64,000 nucleotides of DNA from Chitinophagales bacterium (GTDB lineage Bacteria; Bacteroidota; Bacteroidia; Chitinophagales; Saprospiraceae). Location of the stretch: the NCBI GenBank assembly GCA_013299105.1, contig JAAFJY010000027.1:1-64000 (forward strand), given 5' to 3'. Shown here piece by piece: positions 1-7,868 of this stretch. Below the pieces are notes generated by a model. That model ran no database searches and was not told where the DNA came from. It saw only the letters and a program-made list of their open reading frames with translations. Position numbers and translations under genes: made by a program. Every line of letters starts with the position of its first letter. Within the stretch, counting starts at the first letter, position 1.

Positions 1-1
1 T

Positions 2-154
2 GCTTTGATCTACCGCACCCAGGGCGATTATGCCAAGGGTGTGAACCAAGTGAGGTTGACGAAGCAGGACTTGAAAGCCAGTGGAGTCTTGTACTACACG
101 CTGGAGACGGAAGATTTTACCGCAACTAAGAAAATGGTGATTTTGACAAAGTGA
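2..154 (+). CDS. C-terminal end of a T9SS-sorted secreted protein (partial)
   Basis: Only the last 50 codons lie in the window, in frame 2, ending at a TGA at 152-154. The visible tail contains GVLYYTLETEDFTATKKMVI followed by LTK. This matches the end of the Por/type IX secretion C-terminal sorting domain: a G-x-Y-x-Y-x-L strand, then a short strand with K-K-M-v-i. Known family role: the domain directs the protein through the T9SS across the outer membrane and is removed at the surface. What the upstream part does cannot be told from here. A strong stem-loop follows at 187-224. Confidence 0.75.
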   Translation, partial: ALIYRTQGDYAKGVNQVRLTKQDLKASGVLYYTLETEDFTATKKMVILTK

Positions 155-186
155 TAAAGCAATAAGTCAGCATCATCGGACATCAA

Positions 187-230
187 GCAAGGGCCGTTCT
201 TCGAAAGGGGGACGGCCCTTTGCTTTTACA
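187..230 (+). terminator. Stem-loop terminator after the partial T9SS gene
   Basis: Arms 187-198 and 212-224 pair almost perfectly (one bulged base) around a 13-nt loop, and a short T-rich stretch follows. It sits 33 nt after the stop codon of the gene ending at 154, so it is the likely end of that transcript. Confidence 0.7.
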
Positions 231-287
231 TATCAATATGCAGCCTTAAATATTGATCAAAAAATAAGTGGGCACAATTTGTTTTTA

Positions 288-295
288 TATATTTG
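288..295 (+). promoter_or_regulatory. Promoter -7 box TATATTTG
   Basis: TATATTTG fits the Bacteroidota -7 consensus TAnnTTTG exactly. It lies 36 nt upstream of the first ATG of the 332-868 gene, which favours that ATG over an upstream in-frame TTG that overlaps the box itself. No convincing -33 TTTG is seen. Confidence 0.5.
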
Positions 296-331
296 CCTCA
301 AATAAATGGCATTTTTAAATCAAAACTATAT

Positions 332-868
332 ATGATGAAACTAATTTCCATTGTTATTTTCTTTTTAGTTGGTCTTGCTTATAAGATGGTTAAGCAAATG
401 CTGGATGGGGGAGAACCAGTAAAGTACGGTTCAGAGGAATTGGTGAATGTCTTATCCCGAAACCCCACACACATGTACAATGTAATGGAAGAATTGTACG
501 CGCTGTATGGAAAATTACCAATCAATGATTATCCAGGATTGTTGGACCAGGTTTTGAATATGGCCCCTAATCAGTCTTTGCGCAAATTCACTGTATTGAA
601 GACCTACCGTGTTAATGAAAATACCGTGTTATGTATTACCAATTGTATAGACAGGGGTGTTGTCCATTCTTCGAGTGGTAAACCAAAGGAGACTGATGTC
701 CTTTTCGAATTTAATTTTGCCATCACCAAAAAGGACGATAAAGGGGTTTATGAATTCTACTCTGAGTTGCATGAAGACTTGGCGGAAAAAAACCTTCGCG
801 GCACTTTTTTTGAAGACATAGCGATGTTTGCAAAACCAACATATTCAGTTGGCGGACAGCAAAGCTAA
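332..868 (+). CDS. Small membrane-anchored or exported protein of unknown function
   Basis: The 178-residue product starts with two adjacent Met (332 and 335), then a hydrophobic stretch (LISIVIFFLVGLAY). This is a signal peptide or N-terminal anchor. The rest is soluble and mixed, with no motif I recognise. The reading frame is open from a TTG at 293, but that codon lies inside a good -7 promoter box, so the ATG at 332 or 335 is preferred. The gene is richer in A+T than the housekeeping genes further on. It stands alone between a terminator and a convergent DinB-family gene. Function unknown. Confidence 0.6.
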   Translation: MMKLISIVIFFLVGLAYKMVKQMLDGGEPVKYGSEELVNVLSRNPTHMYNVMEELYALYGKLPINDYPGLLDQVLNMAPNQSLRKFTVLKTYRVNENTVLCITNCIDRGVVHSSSGKPKETDVLFEFNFAITKKDDKGVYEFYSELHEDLAEKNLRGTFFEDIAMFAKPTYSVGGQQS

Positions 869-948
869 TGTCAAAACGATTTTAGCAACTGGACTATTCT
901 CAACGAGACGTCCAGTTGCTGAAATGTTACCCCTTGGTTCCCCTTTCG

Positions 949-1470
949 CTACATAAGCACGGGGAAATAACGTTCCTCCAAAATTTTGTAGTGGTGAAGC
1001 TCATGGCCCACCACCACGAAACCCAAAGCGAGGGGAGTAATTGTTTTTCCATTCGCACTGCCTTTTTTGAGTAGCATTTCGTCAGTAAAGCTGTTGAAAA
1101 GCATGATACTGACTTTGCGTACCAACAGAAACTCTTCCCTCAGGTCAGCAAAATTGCGGTGGGCTGGATTGGAGTGCTGAGCATAGCTGTCTTCATCAAA
1201 ACCTGGAAGATTGGCTTGTTCTCCACGGGCAATACACAAAGCCCGGTAGGTCAGAATGCGCTCGGTATCAATCATGTGCTGAAGGAGCTCCTTGCCCGTC
1301 CATTTTCCACTGGCATAAGCTTGATCTGCCAAGGCTTCCCATTTGCCCCAATCTTGACTTTCTAATGTGTGCAAAGAATTTTCTACCGCTGTTTTCACCT
1401 CTACATCGGGTGCTTGGTGGATGTAGCGGTCAAAAAACTGTGGATAAACATCAATGGCTGATTTCTTCAT
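949..1470 (-). CDS. DinB-family (four-helix, metal-binding) protein
   Basis: The 173-residue product has the DinB/YfiT pattern: a helix with LLQHMIDTERI about 70 residues in and a late VGHELHHYKIL segment. These supply the three histidines that bind a divalent metal in this superfamily. Members include thiol (bacillithiol/mycothiol) S-transferases and damage-inducible proteins of unknown activity, so the substrate cannot be given. The ATG at 1470 (MKKSAID) is chosen over a GTG at 1500 because homologues begin near the xYPxFFDRYI segment. It converges with the gene ending at 868. Confidence 0.85.
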   Translation of the reverse strand: MKKSAIDVYPQFFDRYIHQAPDVEVKTAVENSLHTLESQDWGKWEALADQAYASGKWTGKELLQHMIDTERILTYRALCIARGEQANLPGFDEDSYAQHSNPAHRNFADLREEFLLVRKVSIMLFNSFTDEMLLKKGSANGKTITPLALGFVVVGHELHHYKILEERYFPVLM

Positions 1471-1538
1471 GACGCTGTTTGGGTTTGTTGAGCAAAGCAC
1501 TCAAATGATTAAAAATCTCGTTTCAGCACCCAACGTGG

Positions 1539-1985
1539 TCATTCAAAAGTAGTAGAAGTCGTCAAGGTACGCAAGTCAATCAAAACTTGTATGTATTCTT
1601 GTGATTCTTGGATTGGGTATTTTCCAGCCATTAGTTCAATCGGGCCAGTTTTCAGGGCATCACAAACGCTCGATTCCAATACTTTTGGCTCTTCCAAAAC
1701 AAACTCCAAGTTTTGGAAATGCGCTTGGTACAGCAAAGGGTCGAGGCTTTGGCGAAAAATTCGCAGTTCGAGTGACCCTTTTGCAGTTATCCTGGCCAAT
1801 GCAAGGCTGCTGCACTTGCATTGGGTCAGGGAATTGGCATTTTCTTGCAGCTTTACTTGACAAATTCCCATACCCCGGCAATTTCTGCTGGGTAGGCCGT
1901 AGATGATCTCTACAGACAAGCCATTTGATTGGGCTTGTAGTGGAGTCAGTGCGCTGTTTGGTGATGTGTTTGACATTTTTCTCAT
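1539..1985 (-). CDS. Hypothetical protein with paired cysteines
   Basis: This 148-residue soluble protein has no signal peptide. The N-terminal half contains NCRGMGICQV and later QCKCSS, so four cysteines come in two groups; this could bind a metal, but no known cluster motif is matched. A second ATG lies three codons in. It lies 38 nt upstream of the DinB-family gene on the same strand and may be cotranscribed with it. I do not recognise the family. An overlapping reading frame on the same strand (1660-2091) looks like a shadow. Confidence 0.55.
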   Translation of the reverse strand: MRKMSNTSPNSALTPLQAQSNGLSVEIIYGLPSRNCRGMGICQVKLQENANSLTQCKCSSLALARITAKGSLELRIFRQSLDPLLYQAHFQNLEFVLEEPKVLESSVCDALKTGPIELMAGKYPIQESQEYIQVLIDLRTLTTSTTFE

Positions 1986-2896
1986 GGGTGATCATGCTTT
2001 TGACGCAACAGCTCAGTCTCTTTGTTTTGAAAAAACGTAAAAACTCAGCCAGCGGTTTCAAACCAAAAAAGAATACAGCTCTTAGTACCACGAGACTTGT
2101 TGGGTTGTGTTACAAGAGAAGGCCTTCAGAGGCCTGAAAATGAGAATGGCGAAAACGCTACAAAACATCAAGCAAAAAGCCAGTCTTTGTGAAAAGACAA
2201 AACGATTTGCGCTGGATTACAATGAAATAAAGTAATAAACAACCAAAAAGTGTTCGATTGAAAAAATAGCCTCGGGATACGCATCAAAAAGAACTGGCCC
2301 GGTTTTTTAACATGGACACAGATAGGGAATCACAAAGTAGAAGCAGTTGGCTATTTAGGGTAGGAATAAAATTCCTCGGAGAGCGTTTTCGACAAACCTT
2401 GCAGCCGTCGAAAACGCTCTAGAGCAGGATGGAAAGAAACGAAAAAAATGTCAATTACCTGCTGCCTGAGGACTAAATTTTAGTTGTTCATAGCTTTCAT
2501 GTTTCAAAGATCATGCTTTCTGCGGAAAAAAACATGGCAGTTTTTTCGCAAAATGGCCACCCCTGATTTTGGCGATTAGAAAGGTTGTGCTTAGAATTTA
2601 TATTGTTTTTACGCCTGTGGGTAGTAAATGTTTTATTTTTTTCAAAAAAATAACGCCAAATAGCATCATGCTGTAAATATTTTCTTAATTTTATTTCTGT
2701 ATTGTAATTATTATCACCCAATGTTATTACCCTAAGAGTTAATTCAAGGCTGAGGAAAGAGCGCTTTGGATATATTCTTATTCATTCAACTTTTTTCAAT
2801 GGACTACATATTCATTGAGCCTAAGCCTTATTAGTTTCACCCAAGCACAAGATTGAGGCTGAACACTCTTCAACTTGAGCCAAAACACAGTTCCCA
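1986..2896. other. Gene-free stretch, 0.9 kb
   Basis: I see no convincing gene here. A 74-codon open frame on the minus strand (2497-2721) is low in complexity and Asn/Lys-rich, as expected of AT-rich spacer. The one structured element is a perfect hairpin at 2380-2420. The promoter of the 2897 gene must lie in the last 150 bp, but no TAnnTTTG box stands out. Confidence 0.5.
2380..2420. repeat. Perfect 14-bp inverted repeat
   Basis: AGAGCGTTTTCGAC (2380-2393) is followed after 13 nt by its exact reverse complement (2407-2420). No T-run follows on either strand, so it is not a classical terminator. It could be an RNA hairpin, a protein-binding site or the remnant of a repeat element. Confidence 0.7.
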
Positions 2897-4369
2897 ATGG
2901 AAGCTTTTCGAGAATTAGCCTATCTATTGCAGCAGTACGCTAGTACTGAAATACCCGTTCTTCACGAACACCAAACCGAAGATCTGGATTACCAGATTTT
3001 CTTGGCTTTGGTCGATGGCAAAATCAAAACACGTGCCGAAGCTGCAATAATGGGCGGATGGGCAGTAGATGATGAAGCCTTTCTTGAGCTTCGAGTGCAA
3101 TTGTTGCATCGACTTTGGAATTCCGTTTTTTTTATCGACATCAATTATGAAGAATATGAGCTGCCGGAAAGGGTTGCTTATTTGGCCTGGCAACGCTTGG
3201 CAGCCATGAAAACAATCATTGGTGCGGGCGCAATTAAATCTTTACAGGATGTTTCCTTGCCGTTGTTAGAAATCGCCAAGCAGTACGACTTGACCATGAT
3301 TGCGTTGGAAACAGCCATGCACCTGCGTCAATATTATGCGATCCATGAGGGCAAAAGAGACGAATATGATCACAGTTGTGTGGTCATTGAAAAGCTTGAA
3401 AAAATACTCAAGATTGAGCGGCTAGCAGATGAAAAATACGAAGCATATTGCCTTGATCAGCTGGAAGGGCTATTGAATCCCAAGGAGTTGGCGGAACAAG
3501 CTCGAAAATTATGGACTACCCTCGAACCCTTTAAGCCGGATTGCGAAACCACCAGTTTTCTATTCGTTTTCCATTACTTGCGGATGCAGGAATCAGTGAT
3601 CAATGGTGATTGGGGCCGAGTAGATACGGTTTGTAGCCAGGCCCTTGAAGACTTGAGGAAAAGATCAGCTACTACTAGAGAAATGCAAAGTGCGTTCTTG
3701 CTAAACTTGACCCTGGCCCAAGTGTATGGTGGCGATTTAGCCCTGGCAACACAAACCCTGAACCAAGCTATCGACTACGAAGAGATGGGCAGCAGCAACT
3801 GGTTTCGCTTGCAGGAGTTGAAAATGAGCATTCTTTTTCAGCACCGAGCTTTTGTAGAGGCTTGGGAATTGTACCGTTTTTTGGGCAAACACCCTGCGTC
3901 GAGCCAGTGGCTGAGTGGTACAAGCATCCTGGAAGCGTATAAATTTTGTTTCCTCATGCTGGTTGAACAGCACTGTATGGTCATTTCTCCTCGTGAAAAG
4001 GGCGATCTGAAAGTTTACCAATACGCACCAGAATACCTGAGCCCAAAATACCCTTTAGATGGGGATGGAGACGAAAAATACGCCCTGTTTTTTATGCAAA
4101 TTCCAAGGCTTTTTCAGCGCCGTGAATGGATAAAGCTCAAAGACATGGCCCTTGCCCTGGCGAGTGGAGATGTAGATTACCCACCGATCCAACGTTTTCA
4201 GGCCCTGGCTGAGTTTTTTACCCTGCTTCCTGCAACTGAAGACCCCAAAACCAGTTTGCAGCTGGTACAAGCAGCACTGAAACAATGCCCTTTGGATCTA
4301 AGTGCCCCCGAAGCAACCCGCGAGCTCATTCCTTTTGAACTACTCTTAGAGTTGGCTGAGAAAGTCTGA
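2897..4369 (+). CDS. Helical-repeat protein of unknown function, paralogue 1
   Basis: The 490-residue product has no signal peptide and is rich in helix-forming residues with TPR-like spacing (ALATQTLNQAIDYEEMGS, then a WFRLQELKMSILFQ helix). It aligns along its length with the next gene: shared features are FLALVDGKIKTRAEAA/YKALVDGEVQTDEQAA near residue 35, a W/Y-R-R-L-A-A-M/L-x-T helix near residue 105, and S-x-x-W-F-x-x-Q-E-L near residue 300. The two genes are 51 nt apart and probably cotranscribed. I know this pair only as a type of conserved Saprospiria hypothetical; a scaffolding role is a guess from the helical repeats. Confidence 0.65.
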   Translation: MEAFRELAYLLQQYASTEIPVLHEHQTEDLDYQIFLALVDGKIKTRAEAAIMGGWAVDDEAFLELRVQLLHRLWNSVFFIDINYEEYELPERVAYLAWQRLAAMKTIIGAGAIKSLQDVSLPLLEIAKQYDLTMIALETAMHLRQYYAIHEGKRDEYDHSCVVIEKLEKILKIERLADEKYEAYCLDQLEGLLNPKELAEQARKLWTTLEPFKPDCETTSFLFVFHYLRMQESVINGDWGRVDTVCSQALEDLRKRSATTREMQSAFLLNLTLAQVYGGDLALATQTLNQAIDYEEMGSSNWFRLQELKMSILFQHRAFVEAWELYRFLGKHPASSQWLSGTSILEAYKFCFLMLVEQHCMVISPREKGDLKVYQYAPEYLSPKYPLDGDGDEKYALFFMQIPRLFQRREWIKLKDMALALASGDVDYPPIQRFQALAEFFTLLPATEDPKTSLQLVQAALKQCPLDLSAPEATRELIPFELLLELAEKV

Positions 4370-4420
4370 GGCATTAACTGTATTGGTAAACCCTGAAGTG
4401 AAGTCTTTAAAGTCCTCACT

Positions 4421-5941
4421 ATGAATGAGCTGTTAGAACTCCGTAAACTTTTCAACCGCAATAAGATCCGACAGTTGGAAATACTGGGTCATCCGATTCA
4501 TCCGGATGCTCCACCCAGCCGTTTTCAGGTCATGTACAAGGCATTGGTGGATGGCGAGGTTCAAACCGATGAACAAGCTGCCGCGCTATTTGGCTTAAAC
4601 ACCAAAGACCGGGCTTTTAGGCGCTTTAAGCTGGAGTTTCGCCGCCGCCTGTATACCACCTTATTGTTTTTGGACACGGATAATGCCGAGGTTTTCAACG
4701 CTACCCAAAAGGCGTCTTTTTACTGTTGGAGGCGCACAGCCTTGATGGAAACCCTCTGGCAACGCCGTTGCTACGAAAATGCCAGACTAGTGGCCGAGGA
4801 AATGATTGAAGTGGCGTTGAAGTATGATCAAGTCACGGTCGTCATGGAGATTTCCAAGTTGCTCAAACGTTATTATAGCCAATACCACCCCAATCGGGAA
4901 AAATACAAGCATTACTTGGAGATGAACGAGCGCTACACCACTTTTTGGTTGGCCGAAAACAAAGCGAGGATGTGTTATGAGCAAATGGTGATGCCTTTTG
5001 TGAAGTCCAAGTCTTCTCAACTGAATGTTGCTGACTTAGGGGAGTCTTTTTTGAAGGAATTGAGACCTCTGGCAGAGATTTGTGATACACAGATTTTTTT
5101 GGTGGCGTATTATTCTGTTGAGATAATGGTGAATATGATAAGATTCGATTGGGAAAAAGCTCTTGAGAGTTGTAACGATAGCGAAAAGAAATTAATGAAG
5201 AAAGGTGATGTTTCGAACAGAGTACTAAATATTATCTGGGGTAATAAGGCGATTTGCCTAATTATGTTAAGAGAATATGAATTAGCTGTTCAAGTTGTTA
5301 ACCAAAAACTAGACACAGCAATAAAAGGCTCAACACCTTGGTTTAAAGCTCAAGAATTAATGATTATTGCAAGAATAAAATCGGAGAAGTATGAATTAGC
5401 TTGGGAGGGATTAAATTCTTTCTATAATGCACCACAGTTTATAAATGCACCGAACACTATAAAAGAAAGCTGGCAAATCTTTTATGCTTTTTTGACTCTA
5501 CTCTATCTGAAAGGAGAACTGAAGCTCAATGAGTATGAACAAAAACAAGTGAAAACATTTAGATTAAGTAGATTTTTGAATGAGGTGCCTGTAAACTCCA
5601 AGGATAAAAAGGGTTTGAATATCACTATCACAATAATACAAGTTTTGTTTGCGCTGTTGGAGGGTGATTTTGAAAAAATTGAAGTAAGGGTTGATGGAAT
5701 CCGGAAATATCAGTCACGTTATTTCAGAGATGAACCAGGTTACTATCGTACAAATATTTTTATTAAAATTATTGCTCAACTTAACCCTGCAAAATTTAGA
5801 AAGGACTTATTTCGGAAAAAAACACTGCGTTTCTTTGATCAGATGATGAATACACCACCTTCTTTTTCACAAGAGAGGCACGAAATCGAAGTGATTCCAT
5901 ATGAAAAACTCTATTCTTGGATCATTGATTGGCTTGAGTAA
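4421..5941 (+). CDS. Helical-repeat protein of unknown function, paralogue 2 (compositional mosaic)
   Basis: The 506-residue product is homologous to the preceding gene along its whole length (for example GSTPWFKAQEL against GSSNWFRLQEL). Up to about 5090 the DNA is as GC-rich as its neighbours. After that it becomes clearly AT-rich, with frequent ATA, AGA, TTA and AAA codons, although the reading frame and the homology continue. This fits recombination between differently composed alleles, or gene conversion of the 5' part from paralogue 1. A perfect stem-loop follows at 5947-5980. Function unknown. Confidence 0.65.
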   Translation: MNELLELRKLFNRNKIRQLEILGHPIHPDAPPSRFQVMYKALVDGEVQTDEQAAALFGLNTKDRAFRRFKLEFRRRLYTTLLFLDTDNAEVFNATQKASFYCWRRTALMETLWQRRCYENARLVAEEMIEVALKYDQVTVVMEISKLLKRYYSQYHPNREKYKHYLEMNERYTTFWLAENKARMCYEQMVMPFVKSKSSQLNVADLGESFLKELRPLAEICDTQIFLVAYYSVEIMVNMIRFDWEKALESCNDSEKKLMKKGDVSNRVLNIIWGNKAICLIMLREYELAVQVVNQKLDTAIKGSTPWFKAQELMIIARIKSEKYELAWEGLNSFYNAPQFINAPNTIKESWQIFYAFLTLLYLKGELKLNEYEQKQVKTFRLSRFLNEVPVNSKDKKGLNITITIIQVLFALLEGDFEKIEVRVDGIRKYQSRYFRDEPGYYRTNIFIKIIAQLNPAKFRKDLFRKKTLRFFDQMMNTPPSFSQERHEIEVIPYEKLYSWIIDWLE

Positions 5942-5946
5942 TTTTT

Positions 5947-5980
5947 GCTCCTTCGGTAGTTACAGGTCTACCGAAGGAGC
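5947..5980 (+). terminator. Perfect 13-bp stem-loop after the paralogue pair
   Basis: GCTCCTTCGGTAG (5947-5959) pairs exactly with 5968-5980 around an 8-nt loop, only 6 nt after the stop at 5941. There is no downstream T-run. It probably ends or stabilises the 3' end of the paralogue transcript. The minus-strand small gene at 5995-6153 runs towards it as well. Confidence 0.6.
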
Positions 5981-5994
5981 TTGAGGTCCACCCT

Positions 5995-6153
5995 TTAAAA
6001 TAGAATGTCTTCAATGAGTATCTTTTTGCCATTGACATTCTGTTGTTCTATTTGTTGTTCAACGTCTTCTCGGCTGTTATTACTATTAGTTGGTTCAGGC
6101 TCCAAAAACAAATTTCCAAAAACAAGCAGGATGGTAGTGATAAAGGTTGTCAT
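5995..6153 (-). CDS. Possible 52-residue exported peptide
   Basis: An ATG at 6153 opens a 52-codon frame ending in TAA at 5995. The peptide begins with a hydrophobic segment (MTTFITTILLVFGNLFL) and continues with a polar part rich in Asn, Gln and Glu, ending KILIEDILF. The membrane-like N-terminus plus polar tail, and the close fit between the stop codon and the hairpin at 5947-5980, make it more credible than a random frame. It lies downstream of the P450 gene on the same strand, 187 nt away. No family recognised. Confidence 0.35.
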   Translation of the reverse strand: MTTFITTILLVFGNLFLEPEPTNSNNSREDVEQQIEQQNVNGKKILIEDILF

Positions 6154-6268
6154 AGCTTTATGGTTTTGCGTGGTGTAAAATGAATTGGTTTACATCAGCA
6201 AAACTAGGCCATGCGGCCATGCCAGTCACGGCAACTCTGACAGCTTTGAGCCAGGGCAGAAAATGAGG

Positions 6269-6334
6269 TTTGTCCGAAATCAAGCCTAAATGGCTACCCC
6301 TGAAAATCGGCATTTAGGCGGGATTTCAGACAAA
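6269..6334 (-). terminator. 24-bp imperfect inverted repeat after the P450 gene
   Basis: Arms 6269-6292 and 6311-6334 pair with three mismatches around an 18-nt loop. It starts 6 nt beyond the P450 stop codon. No T-run follows on the minus strand, so it may act as a weak terminator or a 3'-end stabiliser. Confidence 0.5.
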
Positions 6335-6340
6335 TGACGG

Positions 6341-7684
6341 CTATTTTCTCGTCAACTCCACCCAAATTGGCCCTTCCGGCCGCAAGGTAATCAAGGGGCG
6401 AACGCCCACGGGCTGCTCATTTTTCAAGGTACAATGGAAGTGTTGGAAGAAATGGGCCAGGCTCAACTGCATTTCCATGACCGCAAAATGATTGCCGATG
6501 CACATCCTGGGCCCACTGCCAAAGGGCAAATAGGCCGCTGAATTCCAATTGGCCCCTTTGGCAAAGCGCTCCGGTAAAAATTGATCGGCACGCTCCCAAT
6601 GCTCCGGCGCGTGGTGGGCACCATAGATATAGGTAGCCACAATCGAGCCTTTGGCAATTTTTACGCCATTGAATTCATCGTCGGCCAGGGCCAGCCGGTC
6701 GGTGATCCAGGCGGGTGGGTAACAACGCAAAACCTCGTTAACCACCTGGGCCAGGTAGGGGAGCTGGGGCAAATCATCAAAATTGGGCCTCCGTCCTGCC
6801 AATACAGCGTCCAGTTCAGCCTGGAGCTGGACTGCTTTATCGGGGTTTTGGCCCAACAAATAAAAAGCCCAGGCCAGGGCATTGGCCGAGGTTTCGTGGC
6901 CAGCTACAAAGAGAATTTTGACCTCGTCTAGCAATTGCTGCTCGCTCATGGGCTCACCATTGTCCTCATAGCGGGCGTCGAGTAGCATTTGCAAAAGGTC
7001 GTCGCGTTCCTTTCCACTTGCCCTCCGGTAGCGGATCAGGCCCAGGATGATCTCGTCCAATTCGGCAGCCATCAGTTCGTGTTGGCGGTATTGGCCCGAT
7101 GCGCGCAGCCACCAATGCAAGTAAGGTTGCCGGATCAAACGGATCACAAAAGCTTGCAAGCGCATGATCTTGTCGCTGATCTCCTGCAACTGTTGATCGG
7201 GTACTGCGGTGCTGAAAATGGATTGGATGATGATGCCAAAAGCCAGCTCCATCATGTGTTGGGTCATGTCCAATGGGCCAGCGCTGGCTTGTTTTTCCAT
7301 TTTAGCTATTTTTTCCTGGATCACCCCATTCATCAAGTGGGTCAGGTTTTGCAGCCTCGACTTGTGGAACCCAGGTTGGATCAAACGACGTTGCCGCAGC
7401 CAATGATCACCGTCGATGGTCAGCAAGCCAAAACCCACGAAATGGCCCAATTCGCGGAAATGAGTGGGCGACTTTTGGTAGTTGCGGTGATTTTTTTGCA
7501 AAACGTGCTGGATGAAAGCCGGATCAGCAGTGAACAAGGCCCGGACTACTCCACCCAGGTAAAACACATAGGTATCGCCATATGCTTTGATGTTTTGGCT
7601 GATCACCGCAAGTGGATCTCGCAAAAAGCGGACCGAGTTGAGCAGGGTTTGCAAGCGTGGAATGCTGGGTATTTGGCGCGACAT
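6341..7684 (-). CDS. Cytochrome P450
   Basis: A 447-residue soluble P450 with all diagnostic parts: WLRQRR near residue 95 (C-helix heme propionate contact), the I-helix oxygen-activation motif AGHETS at 261-266, ExxR at E317/R320, and the heme loop PFGSGPRMCIG with the axial Cys at 395. There is no N-terminal membrane anchor. The length and AGHETS type resemble the CYP102/CYP4-like fatty-acid and alkane hydroxylases, which use separate redox partners; none is encoded nearby. It is divergent from an acyl-CoA dehydrogenase and shares a control region with it, so a fatty-acid-related substrate is inferred. The start at 7684 lies 12 nt after a good -7 box. Confidence 0.95.
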   Translation of the reverse strand: MSRQIPSIPRLQTLLNSVRFLRDPLAVISQNIKAYGDTYVFYLGGVVRALFTADPAFIQHVLQKNHRNYQKSPTHFRELGHFVGFGLLTIDGDHWLRQRRLIQPGFHKSRLQNLTHLMNGVIQEKIAKMEKQASAGPLDMTQHMMELAFGIIIQSIFSTAVPDQQLQEISDKIMRLQAFVIRLIRQPYLHWWLRASGQYRQHELMAAELDEIILGLIRYRRASGKERDDLLQMLLDARYEDNGEPMSEQQLLDEVKILFVAGHETSANALAWAFYLLGQNPDKAVQLQAELDAVLAGRRPNFDDLPQLPYLAQVVNEVLRCYPPAWITDRLALADDEFNGVKIAKGSIVATYIYGAHHAPEHWERADQFLPERFAKGANWNSAAYLPFGSGPRMCIGNHFAVMEMQLSLAHFFQHFHCTLKNEQPVGVRPLITLRPEGPIWVELTRK

Positions 7685-7696
7685 GTTTTTTTACGA

Positions 7697-7704
7697 CAAA
7701 CTTA
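7697..7704 (-). promoter_or_regulatory. P450 promoter -7 box TAAGTTTG
   Basis: TAAGTTTG on the minus strand matches TAnnTTTG and ends 12 nt before the P450 ATG, implying a very short or absent leader. Confidence 0.5.
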
Positions 7705-7767
7705 CCGCTTTTGCAGGGTTAAAGACTATTACCAAGGGCTTTGATTCAGCGTCATTTGTCGATTTTC

Positions 7768-7781
7768 AGCGAATTTTCGCT
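7768..7781. promoter_or_regulatory. Near-palindrome AGCGAATTTTCGCT (copy 1)
   Basis: This is the exact reverse complement of the 14-mer at 7831-7844, 63 bp away. Both are followed by A-tracts, and they lie in the 184-bp space between the divergent P450 and acyl-CoA dehydrogenase genes. TetR-type fatty-acid regulators bind such sites; the regulator is not encoded in the window. Confidence 0.5.
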
Positions 7782-7822
7782 AAAAAAACACCTTTCGTCT
7801 TTACAAATTCTAAAGAAGAATG

Positions 7823-7830
7823 TAACTTTG
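7823..7830 (+). promoter_or_regulatory. Acyl-CoA dehydrogenase promoter -7 box TAACTTTG
   Basis: It matches TAnnTTTG exactly. The expected transcription start falls inside the 14-bp near-palindrome that follows immediately, so a protein bound there would block initiation. Confidence 0.6.
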
Positions 7831-7844
7831 AGCGAAAATTCGCT
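7831..7844. promoter_or_regulatory. Near-palindrome AGCGAAAATTCGCT (copy 2), candidate operator
   Basis: It abuts the -7 box of the acyl-CoA dehydrogenase promoter, covering the predicted start site. With its mirror copy at 7768-7781 it could bind one regulator that controls both divergent genes. Confidence 0.5.
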
Positions 7845-7868
7845 AAAAACTCAAACACACATTACACC

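Noticed and set aside
2497-2721. 74-codon minus-strand frame
   Set aside because: Low complexity, Asn/Lys-rich, no ribosome-binding site and no family; typical of AT-rich spacer.
6989-7744. 251-codon open frame antisense to the P450 gene
   Set aside because: It covers the P450 coding region on the opposite strand without motifs of its own.
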